A stretch of 64,000 nucleotides of DNA, from assembly GCA_038049695.1 (NCBI GenBank), contig CP142457.1:23512501-23576500 (forward strand), given 5' to 3'. This DNA is from Cinnamomum chago. Its lineage: Eukaryota > Streptophyta > Magnoliopsida > Laurales > Lauraceae. The position numbers and the translations under genes are program-made. Shown in pieces: positions 10,702-24,312 of this stretch (its first letter is position 1; every line of letters begins with the position of its first letter). Below the pieces are notes generated by a model. It was not told where the DNA came from. It did not search any database and saw nothing but the letters and a program-made list of their open reading frames with translations.

Positions 10702-11672
10702 CGTACGACCCGCACGAAGTTCGGGTTTCCGCCTTTACAAACACTGAACTCCCCGAATGTGTCTTCCCTACCCAAGATTCGCCCGAAACCCGTTTTAAAC
10801 CGAAAAGTAGCTCGAAATATCTTAAAGAGCGCATCTCAACCCAGAATCCCTTCAAATGGATTTGGAGCCGTAAGGAAAGATAGAGACGCCCGAAACCCCA
10901 TTTAGAGTAAAACGCAATCCCGGATTATTCCAAACGGAGTCTTTGGACCAAGAGTCGCATGAAACACAGTGTTGAGTCAACAACTTTCTAGAGCCGCACA
11001 GATTATGTTTTCGTTCAAAAGTACCGTACGACCCTCGCACGAAGTTCCGGTTCTCGCCCTGGCAAACACTGAACTCCCCGAAAGTGATTTCCACACCCAA
11101 GACTCGCCCGAAACCCGTAGTAAGCCGAAGTGTAGCTCGGAACATCCTAAAAATCGCATCTCATCCCAAAATCCCTTCATATGGATTTAGAGGCGTACGA
11201 CAAGACAGGGACATCCGAAACCCCTTTTAGTTTAAAACTTGATCCCGGATATTTCTAGAGGTTGACTTTGTACACAGAGTCGCAACAAACAAGGTGTGGA
11301 GTCAACAATTTCCTAGTGCCGCAAAGATTCTGCTTTACTACATAAGTATCGTACGTCCCGCGCGAAGTTCGGGTTTTCTCCTTTACAACCAGAGAACTCC
11401 CCGAAAGTGTTTACCATACCCAAGGTTCGCCCGAAACCCGTTTTAAACCGAGAAGTAGCTCGAAATATCCTAAAATGTGCATCTCAACCCAGAATACCTT
11501 CAAATGGATTTCGAGGCGTGAGACAAGAGAAGGACACCCGAAACCCCTTCTAGAGTAAAACGTCATCCTGGATTCTCTAGAGGGAGTCTTTGGACCAAGA
11601 GTCGCATTAAAACACAGTGTAGAGTCAACCATATGCTCGAGCCGCATAGATTGTGTTTTCGTACTAAAGGAC
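10702..11672 (+). repeat. HOR unit 12 (N 187g / d)
   Basis: 971 bp. Matches unit 16 at 3,888 bp. Confidence 0.95.
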
Positions 11673-12644
11673 CGTACGACCCGCACGAAGTTCGGGTTTC
11701 CGCCTTTACAAACACTGAACTCCCCGAATGTGTCTTCCCTACCCAAGATTCGCCCGAAACCCGTTTTAAACCGAAAAGTAGCTCGAAATATCTTAAAGAG
11801 CGCATCTCAACCCAGAATCCCTTCAAATGGATTTGGAGCCGTAAGGAAAGATAGAGACACCCGAAACCCCATTTAGAGTAAAACGCAATCCCGGAGTATT
11901 CCAAACGGAGTCTTTGGACCAAGAGTCGCATGAAACACAGTGTTGAGTCAACAACTTTCTAGAGCCGCACAGATTATGTTTTCGTTCAAAAGTACCGTAC
12001 GACCCTCGCACGAAGTTCCGGTTCTCGCCCTGGCAAACACTGAACTCCCCGAAAGTGATTTCCACACCCAAGACTCGCCCGAAACCCGTAGTAAGCCGAA
12101 GTGTAGCTCGGAACATCCTAAAAATCGCATCTCATCCCAAAATCCCTTCATATGGATTTAGAGGCGTACGACAAGACAGGGACATCCGAAACCCCTTTTA
12201 GTTTAAAACTTGATCCCGGATATTTCTAGAGGTTGACTTTGTACACAGAGTCGCAACAAACAAGGTGTGGATTCAACAATTTCCTAGTGCCGCAAAGATT
12301 CTGCTTTACTACATAAGTATCGTACGTCCCGCGCGAAGTTCGGGTTTTCTCCTTTACAACCAGAGAACTCCCCGAAAGTGTTTACCATACCCAAGGTTCG
12401 CCCGAAACCCGTTTTAAACCGAGAAGTAGCTCGAAATATCCTAAAATGTGCATCTCAACCCAGAATACCTTCAAATGGATTTCGAGGCGTGAGACAAGAG
12501 AAGGACACCCGAAACCCCTTCTAGAGTAAAACGTCATCCTGGAATTCTCTAGAGGGAGTCTTTGGACCAAGAGTCGCATTAAAACACAGTGTAGAGTCAA
12601 CCTTATGCTCGAGCCGCATAGATTGTGTTTTCGTACTAAAGGAC
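11673..12644 (+). repeat. HOR unit 13 (T / r, GGATTCAAC)
   Basis: 972 bp. Indistinguishable by eye from unit 14, so a recent single-unit duplication is likely. Confidence 0.95.
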
Positions 12645-13616
12645 CGTACGACCCGCACGAAGTTCGGGTTTCCGCCTTTACAAACACTGAACTCCCCGAA
12701 TGTGTCTTCCCTACCCAAGATTCGCCCGAAACCCGTTTTAAACCGAAAAGTAGCTCGAAATATCTTAAAGAGCGCATCTCAACCCAGAATCCCTTCAAAT
12801 GGATTTGGAGCCGTAAGGAAAGATAGAGACACCCGAAACCCCATTTAGAGTAAAACGCAATCCCGGAGTATTCCAAACGGAGTCTTTGGACCAAGAGTCG
12901 CATGAAACACAGTGTTGAGTCAACAACTTTCTAGAGCCGCACAGATTATGTTTTCGTTCAAAAGTACCGTACGACCCTCGCACGAAGTTCCGGTTCTCGC
13001 CCTGGCAAACACTGAACTCCCCGAAAGTGATTTCCACACCCAAGACTCGCCCGAAACCCGTAGTAAGCCGAAGTGTAGCTCGGAACATCCTAAAAATCGC
13101 ATCTCATCCCAAAATCCCTTCATATGGATTTAGAGGCGTACGACAAGACAGGGACATCCGAAACCCCTTTTAGTTTAAAACTTGATCCCGGATATTTCTA
13201 GAGGTTGACTTTGTACACAGAGTCGCAACAAACAAGGTGTGGATTCAACAATTTCCTAGTGCCGCAAAGATTCTGCTTTACTACATAAGTATCGTACGTC
13301 CCGCGCGAAGTTCGGGTTTTCTCCTTTACAACCAGAGAACTCCCCGAAAGTGTTTACCATACCCAAGGTTCGCCCGAAACCCGTTTTAAACCGAGAAGTA
13401 GCTCGAAATATCCTAAAATGTGCATCTCAACCCAGAATACCTTCAAATGGATTTCGAGGCGTGAGACAAGAGAAGGACACCCGAAACCCCTTCTAGAGTA
13501 AAACGTCATCCTGGAATTCTCTAGAGGGAGTCTTTGGACCAAGAGTCGCATTAAAACACAGTGTAGAGTCAACCTTATGCTCGAGCCGCATAGATTGTGT
13601 TTTCGTACTAAAGGAC
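12645..13616 (+). repeat. HOR unit 14 (T / r, GGATTCAAC)
   Basis: 972 bp. Adjacent twin of unit 13. Confidence 0.95.
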
Positions 13617-14589
13617 CGTACGACCCGCACGAAGTTCGGGTTTCCGCCTTTACAAACACTGAACTCCCCGAATGTGTCTTCCCTACCCAAGATTCGCCCG
13701 AAACCCGTTTTAAACCGAAAAGTAGCTCGAAATATCTTAAAGAGCGCATCTCAACCCAGAATCCCTTCAAATGGATTTGGAGCCGTAAGGAAAGATAGAG
13801 ACACCCGAAACCCCATTTAGAGTAAAACGCAATCCCGGAGTATTCCAAACGGAGTCTTTGGACCAAGAGTCGCATGAAACACAGTGTTGAGTCAACAACT
13901 TTCTAGAGCCGCACAGATTATGTTTTCGTTCAAAAGTACCGTACGACCCTCGCACGAAGTTCCGGTTCTCGCCCTGGCAAACACTGAACTCCCCGAAAGT
14001 GATTTCCACACCCAAGACTCGCCCGAAACCCGTAGTAAGCCGAAGTGTAGCTCGGAACATCCTAAAAATCGCATCTCATCCCAAAATCCCTTCATATGGA
14101 TTTAGAGGCGTACGACAAGACAGGGACATCCGAAACCCCTTTTAGTTTAAAACTTGATCCCGGATATTTCTAGAGGTTGACTTTGTACACAGAGTCGCAA
14201 CAAACAAGGTGTGGAGTCAACAATTTCCTAGTGCCGCAAAGATTCTGCTTTACTACATAAGTATCGTACGTCCCGCGCGAAGTTCGGGTTTTCTCCTTTA
14301 CAACCAGAGAACTCCCCGAAAGTGTTTACCATACCCAAGGTTCGCCCGAAACCCGTTTTAAACCGAGAAGTAGCTCGAAATATCCTAAAATGTGCATCTC
14401 AACCCAGAATACCTTCAAATGGATTTCGAGGCGTGAGACAAGAGAAGGACACCCGAAACCCCTTCTAGAGTAAAACGTCATCCTGGAATTCTCTAGAGGG
14501 AGTCTTTGGACCAAGAGTCGCATTAAAACACAGTGTAGAGTCAACCATATGCTCGAGCCGCATAGATTGTGTTTTCGTACTAAAAGGAC
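13617..14589 (+). repeat. HOR unit 15 (T / m)
   Basis: 973 bp. Partner of unit 11. Confidence 0.95.
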
Positions 14590-15560
14590 CGTACGACCCG
14601 CACGAAGTTCGGGTTTCCGCCTTTACAAACACTGAACTCCCCGAATGTGTCTTCCCTACCCAAGATTCGCCCGAAACCCGTTTTAAACCGAAAAGTAGCT
14701 CGAAATATCTTAAAGAGCGCATCTCAACCCAGAATCCCTTCAAATGGATTTGGAGCCGTAAGGAAAGATAGAGACGCCCGAAACCCCATTTAGAGTAAAA
14801 CGCAATCCCGGATTATTCCAAACGGAGTCTTTGGACCAAGAGTCGCATGAAACACAGTGTTGAGTCAACAACTTTCTAGAGCCGCACAGATTATGTTTTC
14901 GTTCAAAAGTACCGTACGACCCTCGCACGAAGTTCCGGTTCTCGCCCTGGCAAACACTGAACTCCCCGAAAGTGATTTCCACACCCAAGACTCACCCGAA
15001 ACCCGTAGTAAGCCGAAGTGTAGCTCGGAACATCCTAAAAATCGCATCTCATCCCAAAATCCCTTCATATGGATTTAGAGGCGTACGACAAGACAGGGAC
15101 ATCCGAAACCCCTTTTAGTTTAAAACTTGATCCCGGATATTTCTAGAGGTTGACTTTGTACACAGAGTCGCAACAAACAAGGTGTGGAGTCAACAATTTC
15201 CTAGTGCCGCAAAGATTCTGCTTTACTACATAAGTATCGTACGTCCCGCGCGAAGTTCGGGTTTTCTCCTTTACAACCAGAGAACTCCCCGAAAGTGTTT
15301 ACCATACCCAAGGTTCGCCCGAAACCCGTTTTAAACCGAGAAGTAGCTCGAAATATCCTAAAATGTGCATCTCAACCCAGAATACCTTCAAATGGATTTC
15401 GAGGCGTGAGACAAGAGAAGGACACCCGAAACCCCTTCTAGAGTAAAACGTCATCCTGGATTCTCTAGAGGGAGTCTTTGGACCAAGAGTCGCATTAAAA
15501 CACAGTGTAGAGTCAACCATATGCTCGAGCCGCATAGATTGTGTTTTCGTACTAAAGGAC
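14590..15560 (+). repeat. HOR unit 16 (N 187g / d)
   Basis: 971 bp. Private CpG loss, CTCACCC near 14994 in B. Partner of unit 12. Confidence 0.95.
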
Positions 15561-16532
15561 CGTACGACCCGCACGAAGTTCGGGTTTCCGCCTTTACAAA
15601 CACTGAACTCCCCGAATGTGTCTTCCCTACCCAAGATTCGCCCGAAACCCGTTTTAAACCGAAAAGTAGCTCGAAATATCTTAAAGAGCGCATCTCAACC
15701 CAGAATCCCTTCAAATGGATTTGGAGCCGTAAGGAAAGATAGAGACACCCGAAACCCCATTTAGAGTAAAACGCAATCCCGGAGTATTCCAAACGGAGTC
15801 TTTGGACCAAGAGTCGCATGAAACACAGTGTTGAGTCAACAACTTTCTAGAGCCGCACAGATTATGTTTTCGTTCAAAAGTACCGTACGACCCTCGCACG
15901 AAGTTCCGGTTCTCGCCCTGGCAAACACTGAACTCCCCGAAAGTGATTTCCACACCCAAGACTCGCCCGAAACCCGTAGTAAGCCGAAGTGTAGCTCGGA
16001 ACATCCTAAAAATCGCATCTCATCCCAAAATCCCTTCATATGGATTTAGAGGCGTACGACAAGACAGGGACATCCGAAACCCCTTTTAGTTTAAAACTTG
16101 ATCCCGGATATTTCTAGAGGTTGACTTTGTACACAGAGTCGCAACAAACAAGGTGTGGATTCAACAATTTCCTAGTGCCGCAAAGATTCTGCTTTACTAC
16201 ATAAGTATCGTACGTCCCGCGCGAAGTTCGGGTTTTCTCCTTTACAACCAGAGAACTCCCCGAAAGTGTTTACCATACCCAAGGTTCGCCCGAAACCCGT
16301 TTTAAACCGAGAAGTAGCTCGAAATATCCTAAAATGTGCATCTCAACCCAGAATACCTTCAAATGGATTTCGAGGCGTGAGACAAGAGAAGGACACCCGA
16401 AACCCCTTCTAGAGTAAAACGTCATCCTGGAATTCTCTAGAGGGAGTCTTTGGACCAAGAGTCGCATTAAAACACAGTGTAGAGTCAACCTTATGCTCGA
16501 GCCGCATAGATTGTGTTTTCGTACTAAAGGAC
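15561..16532 (+). repeat. HOR unit 17 (T / r, GGATTCAAC)
   Basis: 972 bp. Last unit of this stretch to carry GGATTCAAC (seen in units 7, 13, 14 and 17). Confidence 0.95.
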
Positions 16533-17505
16533 CGTACGACCCGCACGAAGTTCGGGTTTCCGCCTTTACAAACACTGAACTCCCCGAATGTGTCTTCCCT
16601 ACCCAAGATTCGCCCGAAACCCGTTTTAAACCGAAAAGTAGCTCGAAATATCTTAAAGAGCGCATCTCAACCCAGAATCCCTTCAAATGGATTTGGAGCC
16701 GTAAGGAAAGATAGAGACACCCGAAACCCCATTTAGAGTAAAACGCAATCCCGGAGTATTCCAAACGGAGTCTTTGGACCAAGAGTCGCATGAAACACAG
16801 TGTTGAGTCAACAACTTTCTAGAGCCGCACAGATTATGTTTTCGTTCAAAAGTACCGTACGACCCTCGCACGAAGTTCCGGTTCTCGCCCTGGCAAACAC
16901 TGAACTCCCCGAAAGTGATTTCCACACCCAAGACTCGCCCGAAACCCGTAGTAAGCCGAAGTGTAGCTCGGAACATCCTAAAAATCGCATCTCATCCCAA
17001 AATCCCTTCATATGGATTTAGAGGCGTACGACAAGACAGGGACATCCGAAACCCCTTTTAGTTTAAAACTTGATCCCGGATATTTCTAGAGGTTGACTTT
17101 GTACACAGAGTCGCAACAAACAAGGTGTGGAGTCAACAATTTCCTAGTGCCGCAAAGATTCTGCTTTACTACATAAGTATCGTACGTCCCGCGCGAAGTT
17201 CGGGTTTTCTCCTTTACAACCAGAGAACTCCCCGAAAGTGTTTACCATACCCAAGGTTCGCCCGAAACCCGTTTTAAACCGAGAAGTAGCTCGAAATATC
17301 CTAAAATGTGCATCTCAACCCAGAATACCTTCAAATGGATTTCGAGGCGTGAGACAAGAGAAGGACACCCGAAACCCCTTCTAGAGTAAAACGTCATCCT
17401 GGAATTCTCTAGAGGGAGTCTTTGGACCAAGAGTCGCATTAAAACACAGTGTAGAGTCAACCATATGCTCGAGCCGCATAGATTGTGTTTTCGTACTAAA
17501 AGGAC
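16533..17505 (+). repeat. HOR unit 18 (T / m)
   Basis: 973 bp. Here the four-unit pattern breaks: a second GGATTCAAC unit would be expected after unit 17. Confidence 0.95.
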
Positions 17506-18477
17506 CGTACGACCCGCACGAAGTTCGGGTTTCCGCCTTTACAAACACTGAACTCCCCGAATGTGTCTTCCCTACCCAAGATTCGCCCGAAACCCGTTTT
17601 AAACCGAAAAGTAGCTCGAAATATCTTAAAGAGCGCATCTCAACCCAGAATCCCTTCAAATGGATTTGGAGCCGTAAGGAAAGATAGAGACGCCCGAAAC
17701 CCCATTTAGAGTAAAACGCAATCCCGGATTATTCCAAACGGAGTCTTTGGACCAAGAGTCGCATGAAACACAGTGTTGAGTCAACAACTTTCTAGAGCCG
17801 CACAGATTATGTTTTCGTTCAAAAGTACCGTACGACCCTCGCACGAAGTTCCGGTTCTCGCCCTGGCAAACACTGAACTCCCCGAAAGTGATTTCCACAC
17901 CCAAGACTCGCCCGAAACCCGTAGTAAGCCGAAGTGTAGCTCGGAACATCCTAAAAATCGCATCTCATCCCAAAATCCCTTCATATGGATTTAGAGGCGT
18001 ACGACAAGACAGGGACATCCGAAACCCCTTTTAGTTTAAAACTTGATCCCGGATATTTCTAGAGGTTGACTTTGTACACAGAGTCGCAACAAACAAGGTG
18101 TGGAGTCAACAATTTCCTAGTGCCGCAAAGATTCTGCTTTACTACATAAGTATCGTACGTCCCGCGCGAAGTTCGGGTTTTCTCCTTTACAACCAGAGAA
18201 CTCCCCGAAAGTGTTTACCATACCCAAGGTTCGCCCGAAACCCGTTTTAAACCGAGAAGTAGCTCGAAATATCCTAAAATGTGCATCTCAACCCAGAATA
18301 CCTTCAAATGGATTTCGAGGCGTGAGACAAGAGAAGGACACCCGAAACCCCTTCTAGAGTAAAACGTCATCCTGGAATTCTCTAGAGGGAGTCTTTGGAC
18401 CAAGAGTCGCATTAAAACACAGTGTAGAGTCAACCTTATGCTCGAGCCGCATAGATTGTGTTTTCGTACTAAAGGAC
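17506..18477 (+). repeat. HOR unit 19 (N 187g / r)
   Basis: 972 bp. Type r C with the ordinary GGAGTCAAC. Confidence 0.95.
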
Positions 18478-19450
18478 CGTACGACCCGCACGAAGTTCGG
18501 GTTTCCGCCTTTACAAACACTGAACTCCCCGAATGTGTCTTCCCTACCCAAGATTCGCCCGAAACCCGTTTTAAACCGAAAAGTAGCTCGAAATATCTTA
18601 AAGAGCGCATCTCAACCCAGAATCCCTTCAAATGGATTTGGAGCCGTAAGGAAAGATAGAGACACCCGAAACCCCATTTAGAGTAAAACGCAATCCCGGA
18701 GTATTCCAAACGGAGTCTTTGGACCAAGAGTCGCATGAAACACAGTGTTGAGTCAACAACTTTCTAGAGCCGCACAGATTATGTTTTCGTTCAAAAGTAC
18801 CGTACGACCCTCGCACGAAGTTCCGGTTCTCGCCCTGGCAAACACTGAACTCCCCGAAAGTGATTTCCACACCCAAGACTCGCCCGAAACCCGTAGTAAG
18901 CCGAAGTGTAGCTCGGAACATCCTAAAAATCGCATCTCATCCCAAAATCCCTTCATATGGATTTAGAGGCGTACGACAAGACAGGGACATCCGAAACCCC
19001 TTTTAGTTTAAAACTTGATCCCGGATATTTCTAGAGGTTGACTTTGTACACAGAGTCGCAACAAACAAGGTGTGGAGTCAACAATTTCCTAGTGCCGCAA
19101 AGATTCTGCTTTACTACATAAGTATCGTACGTCCCGCGCGAAGTTCGGGTTTTCTCCTTTACAACCAGAGAACTCCCCGAAAGTGTTTACCATACCCAAG
19201 GTTCGCCCGAAACCCGTTTTAAACCGAGAAGTAGCTCGAAATATCCTAAAATGTGCATCTCAACCCAGAATACCTTCAAATGGATTTCGAGGCGTGAGAC
19301 AAGAGAAGGACACCCGAAACCCCTTCTAGAGTAAAACGTCATCCTGGAATTCTCTAGAGGGAGTCTTTGGACCAAGAGTCGCATTAAAACACAGTGTAGA
19401 GTCAACCATATGCTCGAGCCGCATAGATTGTGTTTTCGTACTAAAAGGAC
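18478..19450 (+). repeat. HOR unit 20 (T / m)
   Basis: 973 bp. No private change noticed. Confidence 0.95.
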
Positions 19451-20423
19451 CGTACGACCCGCACGAAGTTCGGGTTTCCGCCTTTACAAACACTGAACTC
19501 CCCGAATGTGTCTTCCCTACCCAAGATTCGCCCGAAACCCGTTTTAAACCGAAAAGTAGCTCGAAATATCTTAAAGAGCGCATCTCAACCCAGAATCCCT
19601 TCAAATGGATTTGGAGCCGTAAGGAAAGATAGAGACGCCCGAAACCCCATTTAGAGTAAAACGCAATCCCGGATTATTCCAAACGGAGTCTTTGGACCAA
19701 GAGTCGCATGAAACACAGTGTTGAGTCAACAACTTTCTAGAGCCGCACAGATTATGTTTTCGTTCAAAAGTACCGTACGACCCTCGCACGAAGTTCCGGT
19801 TCTCGCCCTGGCAAACACTGAACTCCCCGAAAGTGATTTCCACACCCAAGACTCGCCCGAAACCCGTAGTAAGCCGAAGTGTAGCTCGGAACATCCTAAA
19901 AATCGCATCTCATCCCAAAATCCCTTCATATGGATTTAGAGGCGTACGACAAGACAGGGACATCCGAAACCCCTTTTAGTTTAAAACTTGATCCCGGATA
20001 TTTCTAGAGGTTGACTTTGTACACAGAGTCGCAACAAACAAGGTGTGGAGTCAACAATTTCCTAGTGCCGCAAAGATTCTGCTTTACTACATAAGTATCG
20101 TACGTCCCGCGCGAAGTTCGGGTTTTCTCCTTTACAACCAGAGAACTCCCCGAAAGTGTTTACCATACCCAAGGTTCGCCCGAAACCCGTTTTAAACCGA
20201 GAAGTAGCTCGAAATATCCTAAAATGTGCATCTCAACCCAGAATACCTTCAAATGGATTTCGAGGCGTGAGACAAGAGAAGGACACCCGAAACCCCTTCT
20301 AGAGTAAAACGTGATCCTGGAATTCTCTAGAGGGAGTCTTTGGACCAAGAGTCGCATTAAAACACAGTGTAGAGTCAACCATATGCTCGAGCCGCATAGA
20401 TTGTGTTTTCGAACTAAAAGGAC
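19451..20423 (+). repeat. HOR unit 21 (N 187g / s)
   Basis: 973 bp. Same arrangement as unit 9, twelve units upstream. Confidence 0.95.
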
Positions 20424-21395
20424 CGTACGACCCGCACGAAGTTCGGGTTTCCGCCTTTACAAACACTGAACTCCCCGAATGTGTCTTCCCTACCCAAGAT
20501 TCGCCCGAAACCCGTTTTAAACCGAAAAGTAGCTCGAAATATCTTAAAGAGCGCATCTCAACCCAGAATCCCTTCAAATGGATTTGGAGCCGTAAGGAAA
20601 GATAGAGACGCCCGAAACCCCATTTAGAGTAAAACGCAATCCCGGATTATTCCAAACGGAGTCTTTGGACCAAGTGTCGCATGAAACACAGTGTTGAGTC
20701 AACAACTTTCTAGAGCCGCACAGATTATGTTTTCGTTGAAAAGTACCGTACGACCCTCGCACGAAGTTCCGGTTCTCGCCCTGGCAAACACTGAACTCCC
20801 CGAAAGTGATTTCCACACCCAAGACTCGCCCGAAACCCGTAGTAAGCCGAAGTGTAGCTCGGAACATCCTAAAAATCGCATCTCATCCCAAAATCCCTTC
20901 ATATGGATTTAGAGGCGTACGACAAGACAGGGACATCCGAAACCCCTTTTAGTTTAAAACTTGATCCCGGATATTTCTAGAGGTTGACTTTGTACACAGA
21001 GTCGCAACAAACAAGGCGTGGAGTCAACAATTTCCTAGTGCCGCAAAGATTCTGCTTTACTACATAAGTATCGTACGTCCCGCGCGAAGTTCGGGTTTTC
21101 TCCTTTACAACCAGAGAACTCCCCGAAAGTGTTTACCATACCCAAGGTTCGCCCGAAACCCGTTTTAAACCGAGAAGTAGCTCGAAATATCCTAAAATGT
21201 GCATCTCAACCCAGAATACCTTCAAATGGATTTCGAGGCGTGAGACAAGAGAAGGACACCCGAAACCCCTTCTAGAGTAAAACGTCATCCTGGAATTCTC
21301 TAGAGGGAGTCTTTGGACCAAGAGTCGCATTAAAACACAGTGTAGAGTCAACCTTATGCTCGAGCCGCATAGATTGTGTTTTCGTACTAAAGGAC
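20424..21395 (+). repeat. HOR unit 22 (Q / r)
   Basis: 972 bp. Carries AAGGCGTGG at 21017, the rare marker shared with unit 10. Confidence 0.95.
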
Positions 21396-22368
21396 CGTAC
21401 GACCCGCACGAAGTTCGGGTTTCCGCCTTTACAAACACTGAACTCCCCGAATGTGTCTTCCCTACCCAAGATTCGCCCGAAACCCGTTTTAAACCGAAAA
21501 GTAGCTCGAAATATCTTAAAGAGCGCATCTCAACCCAGAATCCCTTCAAATGGATTTGGAGCCGTAAGGAAAGATAGAGACACCCGAAACCCCATTTAGA
21601 GTAAAACGCAATCCCGGAGTATTCCAAACGGAGTCTTTGGACCAAGAGTCGCATGAAACACAGTGTTGAGTCAACAACTTTCTAGAGCCGCACAGATTAT
21701 GTTTTCGTTCAAAAGTACCGTACGACCCTCGCACGAAGTTCCGGTTCTCGCCCTGGCAAACACTGAACTCCCCGAAAGTGATTTCCACACCCAAGACTCG
21801 CCCGAAACCCGTAGTAAGCCGAAGTGTAGCTCGGAACATCCTAAAAATCGCATCTCATCCCAAAATCCCTTCATATGGATTTAGAGGCGTACGACAAGAC
21901 AGGGACATCCGAAACCCCTTTTAGTTTAAAACTTGATCCCGGATATTTCTAGAGGTTGACTTTGTACACAGAGTCGCAACAAACAAGGTGTGGAGTCAAC
22001 AATTTCCTAGTGCCGCAACGATTCTGCTTTACTACATAAGTATCGTACGTCCCGCGCGAAGTTCGGGTTTTCTCCTTTACAACCAGAGAACTCCCCGAAA
22101 GTGTTTACCATACCCAAGGTTCGCCCGAAACCCGTTTTAAACCGAGAAGTAGCTCGAAATATCCTAAAATGTGCATCTCAACCCAGAATACCTTCAAATG
22201 GATTTCGAGGCGTGAGACAAGAGAAGGACACCCGAAACCCCTTCTAGAGTAAAACGTGATCCTGGAATTCTCTAGAGGGAGTCTTTGGACCAAGAGTCGC
22301 ATTAAAACACAGTGTAGAGTCAACCATATGCTCGAGCCGCATAGATTGTGTTTTCGAACTAAAAGGAC
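21396..22368 (+). repeat. HOR unit 23 (T / s, caac)
   Basis: 973 bp. CAACGATTC at 22019, a marker that recurs only in units 30 and 36. Confidence 0.95.
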
Positions 22369-23341
22369 CGTACGACCCGCACGAAGTTCGGGTTTCCGCC
22401 TTTACAAACACTGAACTCCCCGAATGTGTCTTCCCTACCCAAGATTCGCCCGAAACCCGTTTTAAACCGAAAAGTAGCTCGAAATATCTTAAAGAGCGCA
22501 TCTCAACCCAGAATCCCTTCAAATGGATTTGGAGCCGTAAGGAAAGATAGAGACACCCGAAACCCCATTTAGAGTAAAACGCAATCCCGGATTATTCCAA
22601 ACGGAGTCTTTGGACCAAGAGTCGCATGAAACACAGTGTTGAGTCAACAACTTTCTAGAGCCGCACAGATTATGTTTTCGTTCAAAAGTACCGTACGACC
22701 CTCGCACGAAGTTCCGGTTCTCGCCCTGGCAAACACTGAACTCCCCGAAAGTGATTTCCACACCCAAGACTCGCCCGAAACCCGTAGTAAACCGAAGTGT
22801 AGCTCGGAACATCCTAAAAATCGCATCTCATCCCAAAATCCCTTCATATGGATTTAGAGGCGTACGACAAGACAGGGACATCCGAAACCCCTTTTAGTTT
22901 AAAACTTGATCCCGGATATTTCTAGAGGTTGACTTTGTACACAGAGTCGCAACAAACAAGGTGTGGAGTCAACAATTTCCTAGTGCCGCATAGATTCTGC
23001 TTTACTACATAAGTATCGTACGTCCCGCGCGAAGTTCGGGTTTTCTCCTTTACAACCAGAGAACTCCCCGAAAGTGTTTACCATACCCAAGGTTCGCCCG
23101 AAACCCGTTTTAAACCGAGAAGTAGCTCGAAATATCCTAAAATGTGCATCTCAACCCAGAATACCTTCAAATGGATTTCGAGGCGTGAGACAAGAGAAGG
23201 ACACCCGAAACCCCTTCTAGAGTAAAACGTCATCCTGGAATTCTCTAGAGGGAGTCTTTGGACCAAGAGTCGCATTAAAACACAGTGTAGAGTCAACCAT
23301 ATGCTCGAGCCGCATAGATTGTGTTTTCGTACTAAAAGGAC
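22369..23341 (+). repeat. HOR unit 24 (F 187a / m, cata)
   Basis: 973 bp. Same place after the CAACGATTC unit as units 31 and 37, but C is m where those have i. Confidence 0.95.
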
Positions 23342-24312
23342 CGTACGACCCGCACGAAGTTCGGGTTTCCGCCTTTACAAACACTGAACTCCCCGAATGT
23401 GTCTTCCCTACCCAAGATTCGCCCGAAACCCGTTTTAAACCGAAAAGTAGCTCGAAATATCTTAAAGAGCGCATCTCAACCCAGAATCCCTTCAAATGGA
23501 TTTGGAGCCGTAAGGAAAGATAGAGACGCCCGAAACCCCATTTAGAGTAAAACGCAATCCCGGATTATTCCAAACGGAGTCTTTGGACCAAGAGTCGCAT
23601 GAAACACAGTGTTGAGTCAACAACTTTCTAGAGCCGCACAGATTATGTTTTCGTTCAAAAGTACCGTACGACCCTCGCACGAAGTTCCGGTTCTCGCCCT
23701 GGCAAACACTGAACTCCCCGAAAGTGATTTCCACACCCAAGACTCGCCCGAAACCCGTAGTAAGCCGAAGTGTAGCTCGGAACATCCTAAAAATCGCATC
23801 TCATCCCAAAATCCCTTCATATGGATTTAGAGGCGTACGACAAGACAGGGACATCCGAAACCCCTTTTAGTTTAAAACTTGATCCCGGATATTTCTAGAG
23901 GTTGACTTTGTACACAGAGTCGCAACAAACAAGGTGTGGAGTCAACAATTTCCTAGTGCCGCAAAGATTCTGCTTTACTACATAAGTATCGTACGTCCCG
24001 CGCGAAGTTCGGGTTTTCTCCTTTACAACCAGAGAACTCCCCGAAAGTGTTTACCATACCCAAGGTTCGCCCGAAACCCGTTTTAAACCGAGAAGTAGCT
24101 CGAAATATCCTAAAATGTGCATCTCAACCCAGAATACCTTCAAATGGATTTCGAGGCGTGAGACAAGAGAAGGACACCCGAAACCCCTTCTAGAGTAAAA
24201 CGTCATCCTGGATTCTCTAGAGGGAGTCTTTGGACCAAGAGTCGCATTAAAACACAGTGTAGAGTCAACCATATGCTCGAGCCGCATAGATTGTGTTTTC
24301 GTACTAAAGGAC
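23342..24312 (+). repeat. HOR unit 25 (N 187g / d)
   Basis: 971 bp. No private change noticed. Confidence 0.95.

Larger units (their letters stand above)
9729..12644 (+). repeat. Three-unit block (units 11-13), repeated at 3,888 bp
   Basis: Order T/m, N/d, T/r with GGATTCAAC. The same order recurs in units 15-17, i.e. a four-unit period with unit 14 between them. Confidence 0.8.
13617..16532 (+). repeat. Three-unit block (units 15-17), second copy
   Basis: Repeats units 11-13 at 3,888 bp. Unit 16 carries a private CTCACCC for CTCGCCC near 14994. Confidence 0.8.
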
